Shown: positions 8,189 to 17,190 of the stretch, one piece after another
Numbering within the stretch: the stretch's first letter is position 1
Layout of the letters: each line of letters begins with the position of its first letter
Origin: Pseudomonas allokribbensis
Lineage (GTDB): Bacteria > Pseudomonadota > Gammaproteobacteria > Pseudomonadales > Pseudomonadaceae
NCBI RefSeq assembly: GCF_014863605.1
Contig: NZ_CP062252.1
Span: 4,721,001-4,785,000, forward strand
DNA length: 64,000 bases
Direction: 5' to 3'
Made by a program: the position numbers and the translations under genes
The notes under the pieces: model-generated
Told to the model about the DNA's origin: nothing
The model's input: only the letters and a program-made list of their open reading frames with translations
Database searches by the model: none

Positions 8189-9523
8189 TTAACGCAAACG
8201 TCTCCATACAGCAGCAAAAATCGATAGAACTCCGCCGGAAGCATAACGACGTCGCAAACGAAAGAAAAAACCTGTTGATTGATTGGCGCTGACGTAGTGC
8301 GACCGGACCAGTGATCGGTCAGGTGCAACAGTCATTGTCCCAAGCCTTTCGAGCAAAGGGTGTACTACAGAGTCCCAGCGAAACCTTTCTGAATAGTTGC
8401 GGACGTTTTCCTGGTATCTTTTATGCTCGCTTTTATCAGTCATCAAGACCGTTATAGCTTGAACCCAGCCCTCAAGGTCTTCAAAACCGACGGATATGCC
8501 CGTTCCCTCGGGAATCAGAGAATCACCAAACACATCGCCTTGTGTTGCGATGATCGGCAAGTCACACCAGAGATAATCCAGCATGCGAGTTCGAAACGAG
8601 AAGCGCGTCTCGGGATTGTCAAAGTGAGAACTTATACCGGCATCTGCATCAAGCAGAAAATTATGGCGATCGTCATAGTCCACCCAGCCAAAATTAAAGT
8701 GAACAAACTTATCGATCAACCCGAGCTCGGTGGCCAGTTCGACTGCGCGAGCACACATATCATGCTGAGCAATACTGGCATTTGGATGCTTGACCCCAAT
8801 GAACACGAGATGCACTCGTGCACCTTCCGAAATCAAGCGATGGACAGCCTTGATAGGCGTCAATGGATCAAACCATTGATACAACCCACCTCCCCATACA
8901 AGAACAAAATCATCTGCGGGGATATTAAAGGTTGAGCGTATCGCTCGCCTGGTCGGCTCCGGCCGCTGGGACGACAATCCAAATGGTAGCAGCGATATCA
9001 GGTCGGAAACATCGGCGTGACTCGCTTGCGGCCAACGATCTGCGTTGACTCGTCCGGCCAACGTCAGTGCACCCAGCCAGAATTCCCTCTGTTTCTCACT
9101 TGCACAAAGGAAATGATCTCCGTACACGAGTTGCTCAAGCAGCACATCGCATAAAAAATTGCTGGTCATTCCTCTTACATTAAGGCTTACACCCTCAGAT
9201 GCCTGATGATATTCAAGTGGAACCGGGCAATAAAGGTCTACCACAAGGCAACCCTTTAAATCCTTTAAAAAAGGATGAGATCTTAAAGCGTCACCTTGAA
9301 CTATCAGAAAGTCCGCACTTTCTGCTGTCGACTTGAAATCCGCATCCGAGAATTTTTTTGTTTCGAACAACACGTCAACCAACGGCTGAGCCTTTGGCGC
9401 ATACACTTTGACGTCGAAGCTTTGTGAAAGAACTTTTGCTATTTCCACACATCTGATTGCCGGTCCGGCCATTTTGAGCCCGACGACATCATTACAGACG
9501 ATCAAAACAGTTTTTTTCCTCAC
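8189..9523 (-). CDS. Glycosyltransferase family 4-like (GT-B fold)
   Basis: This 444-residue protein starts VLIVCNDVVGLKMAGPAIRCVEIAKVL, the N-terminal Rossmann domain of GT-B enzymes with the G-P-A-x-R loop seen in GT4 members of O-antigen clusters. The C-terminal half has LVWGGGLYQWFDPLTPI and VHLVFIGVKHP, and a region around FSFRTRMLDYLWCDLPIIAT that corresponds to the EX7E/donor-binding part. No membrane anchor is clear, though the C-terminus is basic and hydrophobic (GVLSIFAAVWRRLR). Its start overlaps the stop of the upstream glycosyltransferase gene by 4 bp (ATGA), so the pair is co-translated. Sugar specificity cannot be read from the sequence. Confidence 0.83.
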   Translation of the reverse strand: MRKKTVLIVCNDVVGLKMAGPAIRCVEIAKVLSQSFDVKVYAPKAQPLVDVLFETKKFSDADFKSTAESADFLIVQGDALRSHPFLKDLKGCLVVDLYCPVPLEYHQASEGVSLNVRGMTSNFLCDVLLEQLVYGDHFLCASEKQREFWLGALTLAGRVNADRWPQASHADVSDLISLLPFGLSSQRPEPTRRAIRSTFNIPADDFVLVWGGGLYQWFDPLTPIKAVHRLISEGARVHLVFIGVKHPNASIAQHDMCARAVELATELGLIDKFVHFNFGWVDYDDRHNFLLDADAGISSHFDNPETRFSFRTRMLDYLWCDLPIIATQGDVFGDSLIPEGTGISVGFEDLEGWVQAITVLMTDKSEHKRYQENVRNYSERFRWDSVVHPLLERLGTMTVAPDRSLVRSHYVSANQSTGFFFRLRRRYASGGVLSIFAAVWRRLR

Positions 9524-10776
9524 ATTATACTCGCCTTCAAGATATACAAGCCGGTAGCAATCAATGCAAAAAAAGCAAAGGTTCTTACCACTTTTCTAAC
9601 AGGCGCCCTGCTCAAAAGCGACTTCAGCTTTCCTTTCAAGACAAATCCATATATAGAAGTCGCTGTAGCGGCCTCCATTCGCTTGGCAACGCGTGACATG
9701 CCACTCAGATGGAAATGTTTTACATAGTTGAACCGAATCCTGGAGGACATCAAGCATTCAGAATCATGAGAAACGCTATCGAGCGCCTCGCGCCAGGCTG
9801 GAATAATCGATTCATGCGAATGGTTCAATTCGACATACTTGAAGGACTCTTCCTTTATCGTATCGCGCAATTGAGAACTATCAACGAGGCGCTTGATAGC
9901 TTCCACCCAATCGTCGACGTTGTTATCAACCAACAGGCCGGAGCGCTCCGACACTACACACTCGACATAGGGAGTCGTATTGCTATAGATAGCGGATATT
10001 CCGCACCCACCGTACTCTCTGAACTTATTGTTCGTTTTGGAAGAGTTGAACTGACTTTCCATCAACGGCGCCAATCCGACAGTCCAGTTTCGCCCCATTT
10101 TGAACTCAAGAAATTTGGAATAGTCCGAAAAACCCGGAAACCACTGCACATTATTCAAGTTGCGCAATTCATCGGAAACACCACCAATGAACTCAAAGCG
10201 AATTTCAGGCCGCTCCTTTCCTAATTTCTCAACCACTTCCTGAAGCAGCGCAAACTCTTCTTCCTTATAGCCACCGGCGTACCCGACCACCGCGCCTCTT
10301 GCAGGTTTTACTGTAAGTTTTTTTGCAATCTTACGAATCAGTGAAGTGTCAAAAGGGACTGGCAACAACTCACATTTCACATCAGGGAATCTTCGATTGA
10401 TAAACTCGGCGAATGTTTTGTTGTGCGTAATTACGAAACTGGCATTCTCAACAAAAGCGTCGAGCGACATGACGACTTCTGCCGATTGATAATAACGCGC
10501 CAACGCTCCCGAGCCAGTAATTTTCCAGAAATTGTCATCAATGTAATATGCATAGGGAATGCCATGCTCGCGCAAGTACACCGGCAACCAGTCGTATCTT
10601 GGATCACAAATCCGACAAAATATGTTGACACCGCTGACGAGGGACGACCAGCCGACAGTGCTTAGCAGTCGGGTATCGCAGTTATCTTCACCGCTCACAT
10701 CATTCAGCAGACGCGAAACAATTCTTGTCGTCGAAATATCACCTTCAATCCAGAAATTTATTTTGCTGAATGACAT
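9520..10776 (-). CDS. Glycosyltransferase (GT-B type) with C-terminal membrane anchor
   Basis: This protein has 418 residues from the ATG at 10776 (MSFSKINFWIEGD), which has AGG upstream. The frame is open to a TTG at 10848, but the extra segment does not look like a GT start. The N-terminal domain contains YAYYIDDNFWKITG and FVITHNKTFAEFINRRFP. The second domain begins AVVGYAGGYKEEEFALLQEVVEKL and contains FEFIGGV and YGGCGISAIYSNTTPY, the donor-binding pattern of GT4-like enzymes. The last 25 residues form one hydrophobic helix (VRTFAFFALIATGLYILKA) after a basic patch, suggesting anchoring at the inner membrane. Base composition is visibly AT-richer than the flanking core genes, as usual for exchanged O-antigen genes. 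Confidence 0.78.
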   Translation of the reverse strand: MSFSKINFWIEGDISTTRIVSRLLNDVSGEDNCDTRLLSTVGWSSLVSGVNIFCRICDPRYDWLPVYLREHGIPYAYYIDDNFWKITGSGALARYYQSAEVVMSLDAFVENASFVITHNKTFAEFINRRFPDVKCELLPVPFDTSLIRKIAKKLTVKPARGAVVGYAGGYKEEEFALLQEVVEKLGKERPEIRFEFIGGVSDELRNLNNVQWFPGFSDYSKFLEFKMGRNWTVGLAPLMESQFNSSKTNNKFREYGGCGISAIYSNTTPYVECVVSERSGLLVDNNVDDWVEAIKRLVDSSQLRDTIKEESFKYVELNHSHESIIPAWREALDSVSHDSECLMSSRIRFNYVKHFHLSGMSRVAKRMEAATATSIYGFVLKGKLKSLLSRAPVRKVVRTFAFFALIATGLYILKASIM

Positions 10777-10848
10777 ACATAACCTATAAAAGTAAAAATA
10801 GTCTAACCCGTTAATCCGAAGTATCTCGCCGCGTACAGCAAGACTCAA

Positions 10849-10950
10849 TCAAAGCTTCACATTTAAAACATTCCCGTCAGCAAGCAGCGTTACATCTACA
10901 GAGCGCCATTCGACCAGCGGCACCGAAGAATGAGAATCCAGATTCTTCAT
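10849..10950 (-). other. 33-codon ORF between the WbpV-like SDR and glycosyltransferase genes (possible remnant)
   Basis: An ATG 4 bases after the SDR stop opens a 33-codon frame (beginning MKNLDSHSSVPLVEWRSVDV) that ends in TGA at 10849-10851. It has the codon character of a real N-terminus and is in the same frame as the following glycosyltransferase, separated from it by that TGA. It could be a short coupled peptide or the remains of a gene lost when the cluster was rearranged. No family is recognised. Confidence 0.3.
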
Positions 10951-10954
10951 GGTT

Positions 10955-11935
10955 TCAGGCACGGTGCTTTACCAATGCTTCCTGATAGTGAATGGCCGTC
11001 TGACGCATGGCTCGATCTGAATGTATCGGTGGAGCCCACCCCAGTAACTCATAGTTCTTGGAGATGTCAACCTGCAGTGAACCGCAGACCCGACTTGCAA
11101 CCGCTTGCTTGCCCAGCAGCGCCGCCACAGACAGTATCAGCCACTCTGGCAAGGCAATCAGCCGGGATCGCTTATCCAGAGCGTTCGCAAGGCTGTTCAA
11201 TAACTGAGGAGTGGAGAGATCCTGACCATCGCTAACCAGAAATGTCTGATTAGCCGCTGCAGGATGATTGATACACGTGACGATAAAATCCACCAGATTG
11301 CCCAGCGCAACCAGACTTCGCTGGTTGCGTATGCCACCTAAAGGCAGTGGGACACCTCTGTCGAGCCAGCGCAACATATTCAGAAAATTGGCTTTGACAC
11401 CAGGCCCATAGACCAGAGGAGGACGAATGATCACAAGCTCCATTGAAGTCTCGAGTGCCAGTTGTTTCAGTGCTTGCTCGGCCTCGTACTTGGAGACTCC
11501 ATAGGGGTCTTGAGGAGCAGGCGCATCATCCGCGCTGAACGGTTTCCCCGGAAGAGTGCTTTCCCCATTGACCTTGATCGAACTGATGAAAATGAAGCGC
11601 CGCACTCCTGCTTCCGCTGCCTGCTTCGCCAGTCGCAAGGTTCCTTCAACATTGACCTTGCGAAACTCAGCGAGGGCATCCTCGGCAGTTTCATTCATCA
11701 CATGCACTCGCGCGGCCGTATGAACAACAACATCCACGCCATTCAAATCAGGCCGGTGACTCGGGTTATCCATGTCAAAAGACACAGTGGGGCATAATCC
11801 CTGCAATTGCGTAGCACGACGCGCGGCAGCGATAGGCGTGTATTTTTTATCGAGCAACAGGCGCATGACCAGCCGCTGCCCGACAAACCCGCTGGCACCG
11901 GACACAAAAATGCTCGGTTTTGGCACGATGCTCAA
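10955..11935 (-). CDS. NAD-dependent epimerase/dehydratase, WbpV-like sugar 4-reductase
   Basis: This 326-residue extended SDR has IFVSGASGFVGQRLVMRLL at the N-terminus, VVVHTAARVHVMNE, the catalytic YGVSKYEAEQAL, and IIRPPLVYGPGVKANF, all close to the WbpV group. WbpV-type enzymes are thought to reduce the 4-keto intermediate to give UDP-QuiNAc or UDP-FucNAc for the first O-antigen sugar. In Pseudomonas such a gene is often next to wbpL, which is not seen in this window. Its start overlaps the preceding GT2 stop by 4 bp. The precise product is inferred from family resemblance. Confidence 0.85.
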   Translation of the reverse strand: MSIVPKPSIFVSGASGFVGQRLVMRLLLDKKYTPIAAARRATQLQGLCPTVSFDMDNPSHRPDLNGVDVVVHTAARVHVMNETAEDALAEFRKVNVEGTLRLAKQAAEAGVRRFIFISSIKVNGESTLPGKPFSADDAPAPQDPYGVSKYEAEQALKQLALETSMELVIIRPPLVYGPGVKANFLNMLRWLDRGVPLPLGGIRNQRSLVALGNLVDFIVTCINHPAAANQTFLVSDGQDLSTPQLLNSLANALDKRSRLIALPEWLILSVAALLGKQAVASRVCGSLQVDISKNYELLGWAPPIHSDRAMRQTAIHYQEALVKHRA

Positions 11936-12852
11936 GACTTGCTCCCCAACAATGCGCTAGCCCAACAGATAAAGAAGAAGAAGACCTTATCCCTTACCCG
12001 ACGCCTGCATTGCCAGGCCCTGAAGGAAAGCTTGACCAGTTTCATCCCACGCAACTGCCGAGTATTGACTACCGATGGCGCCTGTTCAGGCGTCACCAAC
12101 GTTGCGATGAGTTCAACCTGACTGAACCACCAGCCGTCATGGATGGTTTTATAGCGAGTAATCAATGGCCGTAGACCGGTATTGGCACCGACTTGATTAC
12201 GCTCGTGCTGGCGATAATCCATAGATGCCCCTGGATCGATATACCAGCGATAGCCGTTGCTTCGCGCATAGGCATAGCAATACCAGTCATGCAGGCTGAC
12301 GCCTTGCAGTTGCTGCCAGTTCGCAAGCATTGAAACCTTTAAAGAGCCCGCCAGAGCGTTACTCATTACGTAGGTACAACCCGGCCCGGCAGCCTCGAAC
12401 AAATAGTCCAGATCGACCTGTGGCTGCGCTTTGTCCAGAAGGACAGTCTTGCCATCAGGCCAGAATGCAGTGACGTTACTGGAGTACGCATCAACGCTTT
12501 GCTCTGCAATGCTTTGAGTTGCACGAAGCAGCTTGTTCGAATGCCAGATGTCATCTTGATCTGAAAAGGCAATGAAGTCGAACTTAGCGAAGTCGACATC
12601 GCGTATAAGCCGGAAGAAGTTGCGCGACGCACCGCCAAATCGCCCGGAGTCCGGGAGGATCACCACACCGGGGTGCTCAGTGGCGTACGCTCGGCACAGC
12701 GCTTCCGTACCGTCTGATGAGGGATCAATACTGATGTAAACAGTTACATCGACTGCTGATTGATTGAGGATTGAGGAAAGTTGTTCCTCAATCCACGGTG
12801 TTCCATTGTAGGCAGCCAGTAAAACTGCAACCTTCGGATGTTCTACTGGCAT
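11932..12852 (-). CDS. Glycosyltransferase family 2 protein
   Basis: This 306-residue GT-A enzyme has the N-terminal VAVLLAAYNGTPWIEEQLSS typical of family 2, then YISIDPSSDGT and the metal-binding DQDD in FIAFSDQDDIWHSNKL. This type (WcaA/RfbF-like with DQDDIW) is common among rhamnosyltransferases. It sits directly after rmlA (55 bp gap) and overlaps the WbpV-like gene by 4 bp, so it belongs to the rml transcript. It probably adds a deoxyhexose to the O-unit; the donor is not proven. Confidence 0.87.
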   Translation of the reverse strand: MPVEHPKVAVLLAAYNGTPWIEEQLSSILNQSAVDVTVYISIDPSSDGTEALCRAYATEHPGVVILPDSGRFGGASRNFFRLIRDVDFAKFDFIAFSDQDDIWHSNKLLRATQSIAEQSVDAYSSNVTAFWPDGKTVLLDKAQPQVDLDYLFEAAGPGCTYVMSNALAGSLKVSMLANWQQLQGVSLHDWYCYAYARSNGYRWYIDPGASMDYRQHERNQVGANTGLRPLITRYKTIHDGWWFSQVELIATLVTPEQAPSVVNTRQLRGMKLVKLSFRAWQCRRRVRDKVFFFFICWASALLGSKS

Positions 12853-12907
12853 GCCGTTCCTGCTTGCACGGATTGAACGCTTTGTTTGAATGCCGAACTT
12901 TCCAGAC

Positions 12908-13798
12908 TCAGAAAGAAGTCGAATCCAACAATTTTTTCAGGTATTGCCCGTAGCCTGTCTTCTTGAGAGCCTCTGCCTGCTCGCTCAACTGATCCGACGT
13001 AATCCAGCCATTGCTGTACGCGATTTCTTCAAGGCACGCCACCTTCAAACCCTGGCGGTGTTCGATGGTATGCACGAAATGGCTCGCCTCAAGCAGCGAG
13101 TCGTGAGTACCGGTATCCAGCCACGCAAAGCCTCGACCGAGCATTTCGACATTGAGGGTTTGTTGCTCGAGATAAGCACGGTTAACGTCTGTAATTTCCA
13201 GCTCGCCTCGCTCGGAGGGCTTGATGCCCTTGGCAATATCGACAACCTGGTTATCGTAGAAATAAAGACCGGTCACGGCGTAACTGGATTTTGGCTTGAG
13301 CGGCTTTTCTTCGATGCTCAATGCCCGACCAGACGCATCGAACTCAACGACGCCGAAACGCTCCGGATCAGAAACGTGATAACCGAATACTGTCGCGCCT
13401 CGTTCCTGAGAGCTGGCGGAACGCAAGTTATCGGAGAAGTGCTGACCGTAAAATATGTTGTCACCGAGGATCAAGCAGCACGGATCCTTACCGATGAACT
13501 CCTCACCGATAATGAAGGCCTGAGCCAAACCATCGGGACTTGGCTGTTCGGCATAGGTCAATTGAATACCGTAGCGGCTACCGTCACCGAGCAGCTTGCG
13601 AAAGTTTGGCAGATCTTCAGGGGTGGAAATGATCAGGATTTCTCGCATACCTGCGAGCATGAGCACGGACAACGGATAAAAAATCATCGGTTTGTCATAG
13701 ATCGGCAACATTTGCTTGGAAACACCCAGAGTCAGCGGGTGCAAGCGTGTTCCCGAACCACCGGCCAGAATAATTCCCTTTCGATTTGTCTTGATCAT
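12908..13798 (-). CDS. rmlA: Glucose-1-phosphate thymidylyltransferase (dTDP-glucose pyrophosphorylase)
   Basis: This is a 296-residue RmlA, the first step of dTDP-rhamnose synthesis (glucose-1-phosphate plus dTTP). The nucleotide-binding signature [20 protein letters not shown] is complete, followed by [17 protein letters not shown]. Further on are ILGDNIFYG (metal-binding D) and [21 protein letters not shown]. Length matches the family (about 290). It overlaps rmlD by 4 bp. In most Pseudomonas the gene order continues with rmlC, but here the next gene is a glycosyltransferase. Confidence 0.96.
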   Translation of the reverse strand: MIKTNRKGIILAGGSGTRLHPLTLGVSKQMLPIYDKPMIFYPLSVLMLAGMREILIISTPEDLPNFRKLLGDGSRYGIQLTYAEQPSPDGLAQAFIIGEEFIGKDPCCLILGDNIFYGQHFSDNLRSASSQERGATVFGYHVSDPERFGVVEFDASGRALSIEEKPLKPKSSYAVTGLYFYDNQVVDIAKGIKPSERGELEITDVNRAYLEQQTLNVEMLGRGFAWLDTGTHDSLLEASHFVHTIEHRQGLKVACLEEIAYSNGWITSDQLSEQAEALKKTGYGQYLKKLLDSTSF

Positions 13799-14688
13799 TT
13801 ATTAAAAACTTCCATCAGCATTCTGTTTACGCCGCTTTGCCATTCCGGCAGGCGAAGGGCAAAATTATTTCGCAGTTTCTGGGTGTTCAGGCGTGAATTC
13901 AAGGGACGACGGGCGGGAGTCGGATAGGCTGTCGACTCGATCGGGTTTACTTCAGTCACCTTCAATGGCTCGCCAATCTTTCGCGCAAATTCTATGACAT
14001 GGGAAGCATAGCCGTGCCAGGAAACTTCACCACCGGCAACCAGATGGTAGATACCCGCCAAATCGGCACTTTGCTTCACTTTCAAAATGGCATGGGCCGT
14101 TACATCGGCAATCAGGTCAGCACCGGTTGGCGCACCCACCTGATCGAAAATCACATTTAACGCCTCACGTTCTTTGGCCAGACGTAACATGGTTTTCGCG
14201 AAGTTGTTGCCCCGGGTGGAGTAGACCCAGCTCGTACGAAAGATCAAGTGCGAACAGCCGGAAGCAATAATTGCCTCTTCGCCGGCGCGCTTGCTGATTC
14301 CGTATTGATTCAGGGGCGCAACAGGGTCGTCTTCCTTCCAGGGCGAGTCACCCTCACCACTGAACACATAATCAGTAGAGTAGTGAACCAGCAAGGCATT
14401 CAGAGCCAATGCTTCATCCGCCATGACGGCGACGGCCTGGGTATTGATCAAGGTAGCGAGTTCCTTTTCGGACTCTGCTTTATCGACGGCATTGTAGGCG
14501 GCAGCGTTGACTATCACATCCGGCTTCAGATGACGGATCGTTGCGCGCAGCGCTTCCGGATCCGACAAGTCGCCTTGCAGGCCATTGAGCAGGTGGCGAT
14601 CCATCGAGATGAGCTCACCCAGCGGAGCCAGGGAGCGCTGCAGCTCCCAACCCACCTGACCATTTTTTCCAAAAAGAAGGATTCTCAT
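13795..14688 (-). CDS. rmlD: dTDP-4-dehydrorhamnose reductase
   Basis: This 297-residue RmlD reduces dTDP-4-keto-L-rhamnose to dTDP-L-rhamnose. Visible are the NAD(P)-binding [47 protein letters not shown], and the catalytic [32 protein letters not shown] is a hallmark of the family. It overlaps rmlB by 4 bp upstream and rmlA by 4 bp downstream, so the three are co-translated. It needs an RmlC epimerase product, whose gene is not in this window. Confidence 0.96.
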   Translation of the reverse strand: MRILLFGKNGQVGWELQRSLAPLGELISMDRHLLNGLQGDLSDPEALRATIRHLKPDVIVNAAAYNAVDKAESEKELATLINTQAVAVMADEALALNALLVHYSTDYVFSGEGDSPWKEDDPVAPLNQYGISKRAGEEAIIASGCSHLIFRTSWVYSTRGNNFAKTMLRLAKEREALNVIFDQVGAPTGADLIADVTAHAILKVKQSADLAGIYHLVAGGEVSWHGYASHVIEFARKIGEPLKVTEVNPIESTAYPTPARRPLNSRLNTQKLRNNFALRLPEWQSGVNRMLMEVFNK

Positions 14689-15761
14689 GCTTTTTGGGAG
14701 CGATCGCTGTAGTTCTGATCAATCCATTGTTGATAGCTGCCGCTTTTCACATGTTCAACCCACTGCGCGTTGTTCAAATACCATTCCACCGTCTTGCGAA
14801 TACCGGTTTCGAAGGTTTCCTCTGGCGCCCAGCCGAGTTCACGCTGAATCTTGCTCGCATCGATCGCATAACGCTGATCATGTCCCGGACGATCCTGAAC
14901 ATAAGTAATCAAGCTTGCGTGTGGACGATGAGCTGAATCCGGCCGGAGTTCATCCAGCAGCGCGCAAAGGGTTTGAACCACTTCGATGTTCTGCTTTTCG
15001 TTGTGACCACCAATGTTGTACGTCTCACCGATGACACCCTCGGTGACGACTTTGTACAGCGCACGCGCATGATCTTCTACGTACAACCAGTCACGCACTT
15101 GATTGCCCTTGCCGTAAACCGGCAGCGGCTTGCCTTCCAGTGCATTGAGAATGATCAGCGGGATCAACTTCTCAGGGAAGTGGCATGGACCATAGTTGTT
15201 CGAGCAGTTGGTGACCAGTGTCGGCAGACCGTAGGTACGGGCCCAGGCACGAACCAGGTGGTCGGAGCTGGCCTTGCTGGCAGAGTATGGCGAGCTTGGC
15301 TGATAAGGCGTGGTCTCGGTGAAGAGATCTTCAGGGCCTTCGAGGTCGCCGTACACTTCATCAGTGGAAATGTGATGAAAGCGGAAAGCGGCTTTGCGGG
15401 TATCGTCCAGTGCGGACCAATATTGGCGTGCAGCTTCCAGCAACGTGTAGGTGCCGATGATATTGGTCTGGATGAATTCGGACGGACCGGAAATCGAACG
15501 GTCAACATGGGATTCAGCAGCCAAATGCATGATTGCATCCGGTTGGTGTTCCCGCAGGACACGATCAATTTGATCACGATCGCAGATATCGACACGCTCA
15601 AAGGCATAACGTGAGTTTTGACTAACTTCGACCAACGACTCAAGGTTGCCAGCGTAAGTCAGCTTGTCAACGTTCACGACGGCGTCGTTAGTGTTGGAAA
15701 TGATATGACGGATGACTGCCGAGCCGATAAATCCGGCGCCGCCGGTTACTAGAATTTTCAC
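14685..15761 (-). CDS. rmlB: dTDP-glucose 4,6-dehydratase
   Basis: This 358-residue RmlB converts dTDP-glucose to the 4-keto-6-deoxy intermediate. It begins [20 protein letters not shown] (NAD-binding), with [23 protein letters not shown] and the active-site [15 protein letters not shown]. The start is set at a GTG at 15761, with AAGGG about 11 bases upstream. This gives the family's usual N-terminus; the longer frame to 15797 adds an unlikely leader. It is the first gene of the - strand O-antigen transcript, and the 226 bp upstream must carry its promoter. Confidence 0.95.
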   Translation of the reverse strand: MKILVTGGAGFIGSAVIRHIISNTNDAVVNVDKLTYAGNLESLVEVSQNSRYAFERVDICDRDQIDRVLREHQPDAIMHLAAESHVDRSISGPSEFIQTNIIGTYTLLEAARQYWSALDDTRKAAFRFHHISTDEVYGDLEGPEDLFTETTPYQPSSPYSASKASSDHLVRAWARTYGLPTLVTNCSNNYGPCHFPEKLIPLIILNALEGKPLPVYGKGNQVRDWLYVEDHARALYKVVTEGVIGETYNIGGHNEKQNIEVVQTLCALLDELRPDSAHRPHASLITYVQDRPGHDQRYAIDASKIQRELGWAPEETFETGIRKTVEWYLNNAQWVEHVKSGSYQQWIDQNYSDRSQKA

Positions 15762-15987
15762 GCGAAACCATACCCTTGAGCTGCGGACCGCGCCCATAAC
15801 GAGCGCAGCCTAATCCATGAATGCGAAAGCCGTCATAACCCAGGCCTCCGTCAGAGTCAGTCTGAATCTATGTGGTAACGAAGCCACCATCGAACAAGGG
15901 CTGCATTTTACAGCTTAATTAACGTTTTACTAATGGATATAGACAGGCAGCGCCGCAAATTCGATGGATGTCCCGCGCCTGTCGTTT

Positions 15988-16227
15988 TCAGACAAGGCGC
16001 TTGCGCGCAGCGCGGGACGAGCGTCCCAGAAACCAGCCCAGAACAGGACCGACGAGCATCCCAAGAAGCAGCGCGAGAACCATCACCAGAGATACTGGAA
16101 GTTGCGGCCCCGCCCAACCAAGGAACATCAGCGAAATGGACTGCTGATTCTCCAGCACAAACGCCAGGATCACCAGCATCAGTAAAAGAATGAAAACGCC
16201 AAGAAGCATGCGTTTGAGGTTACGCAT
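15988..16227 (-). CDS. LapA family (DUF1049) inner-membrane protein
   Basis: This small protein of 79 residues has two hydrophobic helices (LGVFILLLMLVILAFVL and VSLVMVLALLLGMLVGPVL) around a short loop containing NQQSISLMFLGW, and a basic C-terminus. This is the layout of the LapA/YciS family, linked in enterics to control of LPS assembly. It lies 27 bp downstream of ihfB and is probably co-transcribed with it. In P. aeruginosa the wzz gene follows ihfB; here this protein occupies the border of the O-antigen locus and no wzz is seen. Confidence 0.85.
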   Translation of the reverse strand: MRNLKRMLLGVFILLLMLVILAFVLENQQSISLMFLGWAGPQLPVSLVMVLALLLGMLVGPVLGWFLGRSSRAARKRLV

Positions 16228-16254
16228 GAGTACCCTCCTGAAAGGTCGCGGCTG

Positions 16255-16551
16255 TCAAACCCCCTCCTCCTCTTCTTCGTTCACGCGATCACGCAACTCC
16301 TTGCCCGGCTTGAAATGCGGTACAAACTTGCCATCAAGGCTGACAGACTGACCAGTCTTCGGATTGCGGCCGACCCGCGGCGCACGATAGTGCAAGGAAA
16401 AGCTGCCAAAACCACGGATCTCAATGCGATCACCCGTAGCCAGACACTGGGACATTTGCTCAAGCATGGTCTTGATGGCCAGCTCCACATCTTTGGATGA
16501 GAGCAGCCCTTGATGGGTGACAATTCGTTCGATCAACTCCGACTTCGTCAT
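16255..16551 (-). CDS. ihfB: Integration host factor subunit beta
   Basis: This 98-residue DNA-bending protein works as a heterodimer with IhfA. It starts [22 protein letters not shown] and carries the beta-arm region [31 protein letters not shown], with the conserved proline in GRNPKTG that intercalates DNA. The C-terminal tail is acidic (NEEEEEGV). It lies downstream of rpsA, as in other gammaproteobacteria, with a small lipoprotein gene between. It marks the conserved edge of the O-antigen locus. Confidence 0.97.
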   Translation of the reverse strand: MTKSELIERIVTHQGLLSSKDVELAIKTMLEQMSQCLATGDRIEIRGFGSFSLHYRAPRVGRNPKTGQSVSLDGKFVPHFKPGKELRDRVNEEEEEGV

Positions 16552-16704
16552 ATTTTTCCCTTCTTTTTCAAGCAGCTAGATCAGCGCTTGAAAGGTTTTA
16601 GCATGCCCGGAAGATTTTGAACAGCCCAGGGATTGACATATCTTCTTCAGCGTCAAAACGCCCGTTTTCAGGGCGAAAAACCATACATCCACGCCAGCAG
16701 GCAC

Positions 16705-16983
16705 TCAGCGACACATCACCAGCATGGTCCGAGTCACGTAACCCGCGGGATTGAAGCCAAAAGGAAATTCATCTTCATCTTTTGCTTCATCAGATCGAGT
16801 GAGCACTTTATAACCCGCCCCCTTGCACTCCTTCGCCGCACGCTTTTGGCATTTTTCCCAGCCTGACCCCAACCCGGAACAGTCGATCTCTATACCGCTG
16901 ACACCACGCACCGCGTGGGTTTTGGCACTTGTGGTGCAACCCGCCAAAACCAGCACAGCCATGAGGAGAATAAACTTGTTCAT
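16705..16983 (-). CDS. Small hypothetical lipoprotein
   Basis: This is a 92-residue protein from the ATG at 16983: MNKFILLMAVLVLAGCTTS, a clear lipoprotein signal peptide with lipobox LAGC (Cys16). The mature part contains four more cysteines (IDCSGLGSGWEKCQKRAAKECKG and a terminal MLVMCR), which could form disulfides in the periplasm. The frame is open upstream to 17082 but that segment has no signal character. It sits between rpsA and ihfB on the same strand, after the rpsA terminator. Function is unknown; comparable small lipoproteins are common in Pseudomonas. Confidence 0.75.
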   Translation of the reverse strand: MNKFILLMAVLVLAGCTTSAKTHAVRGVSGIEIDCSGLGSGWEKCQKRAAKECKGAGYKVLTRSDEAKDEDEFPFGFNPAGYVTRTMLVMCR

Positions 16984-17145
16984 CCACTTCCTTATGCCAG
17001 GCAACAGCCCGACTACTGCACACCCAAGACCAAGCTTAGTCGCGAATAGGCGATTGATCCGATTAAAGAAACAGACCACCAAGCGAAGAGTTTGGTTTCA
17101 CACACAAGGCGCAACAGGAAATCCAGCACACCAAATCGCAGGCAC

Positions 17146-17174
17146 AAAAAAGGGCGACCGAAGTCGCCCTTTTT
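17146..17174 (-). terminator. rpsA Rho-independent terminator with UUCG tetraloop
   Basis: Read on the - strand, the sequence is GGGCGAC-TTCG-GTCGCCC followed by six T. The 7-bp perfect GC-rich stem capped by an extra-stable UUCG loop, plus the U-run, is a textbook strong terminator 17 bp after the rpsA stop. The other strand also ends in T5. Confidence 0.95.
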
Positions 17175-17190
17175 AATGATCAGACAGAAC

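Noticed and set aside
15762..15987. JUMPstart/ops element upstream of rmlB
   Set aside because: No GGCGGTAGC-like sequence was found on the - strand in the rmlB leader, so RfaH-type control is not supported.
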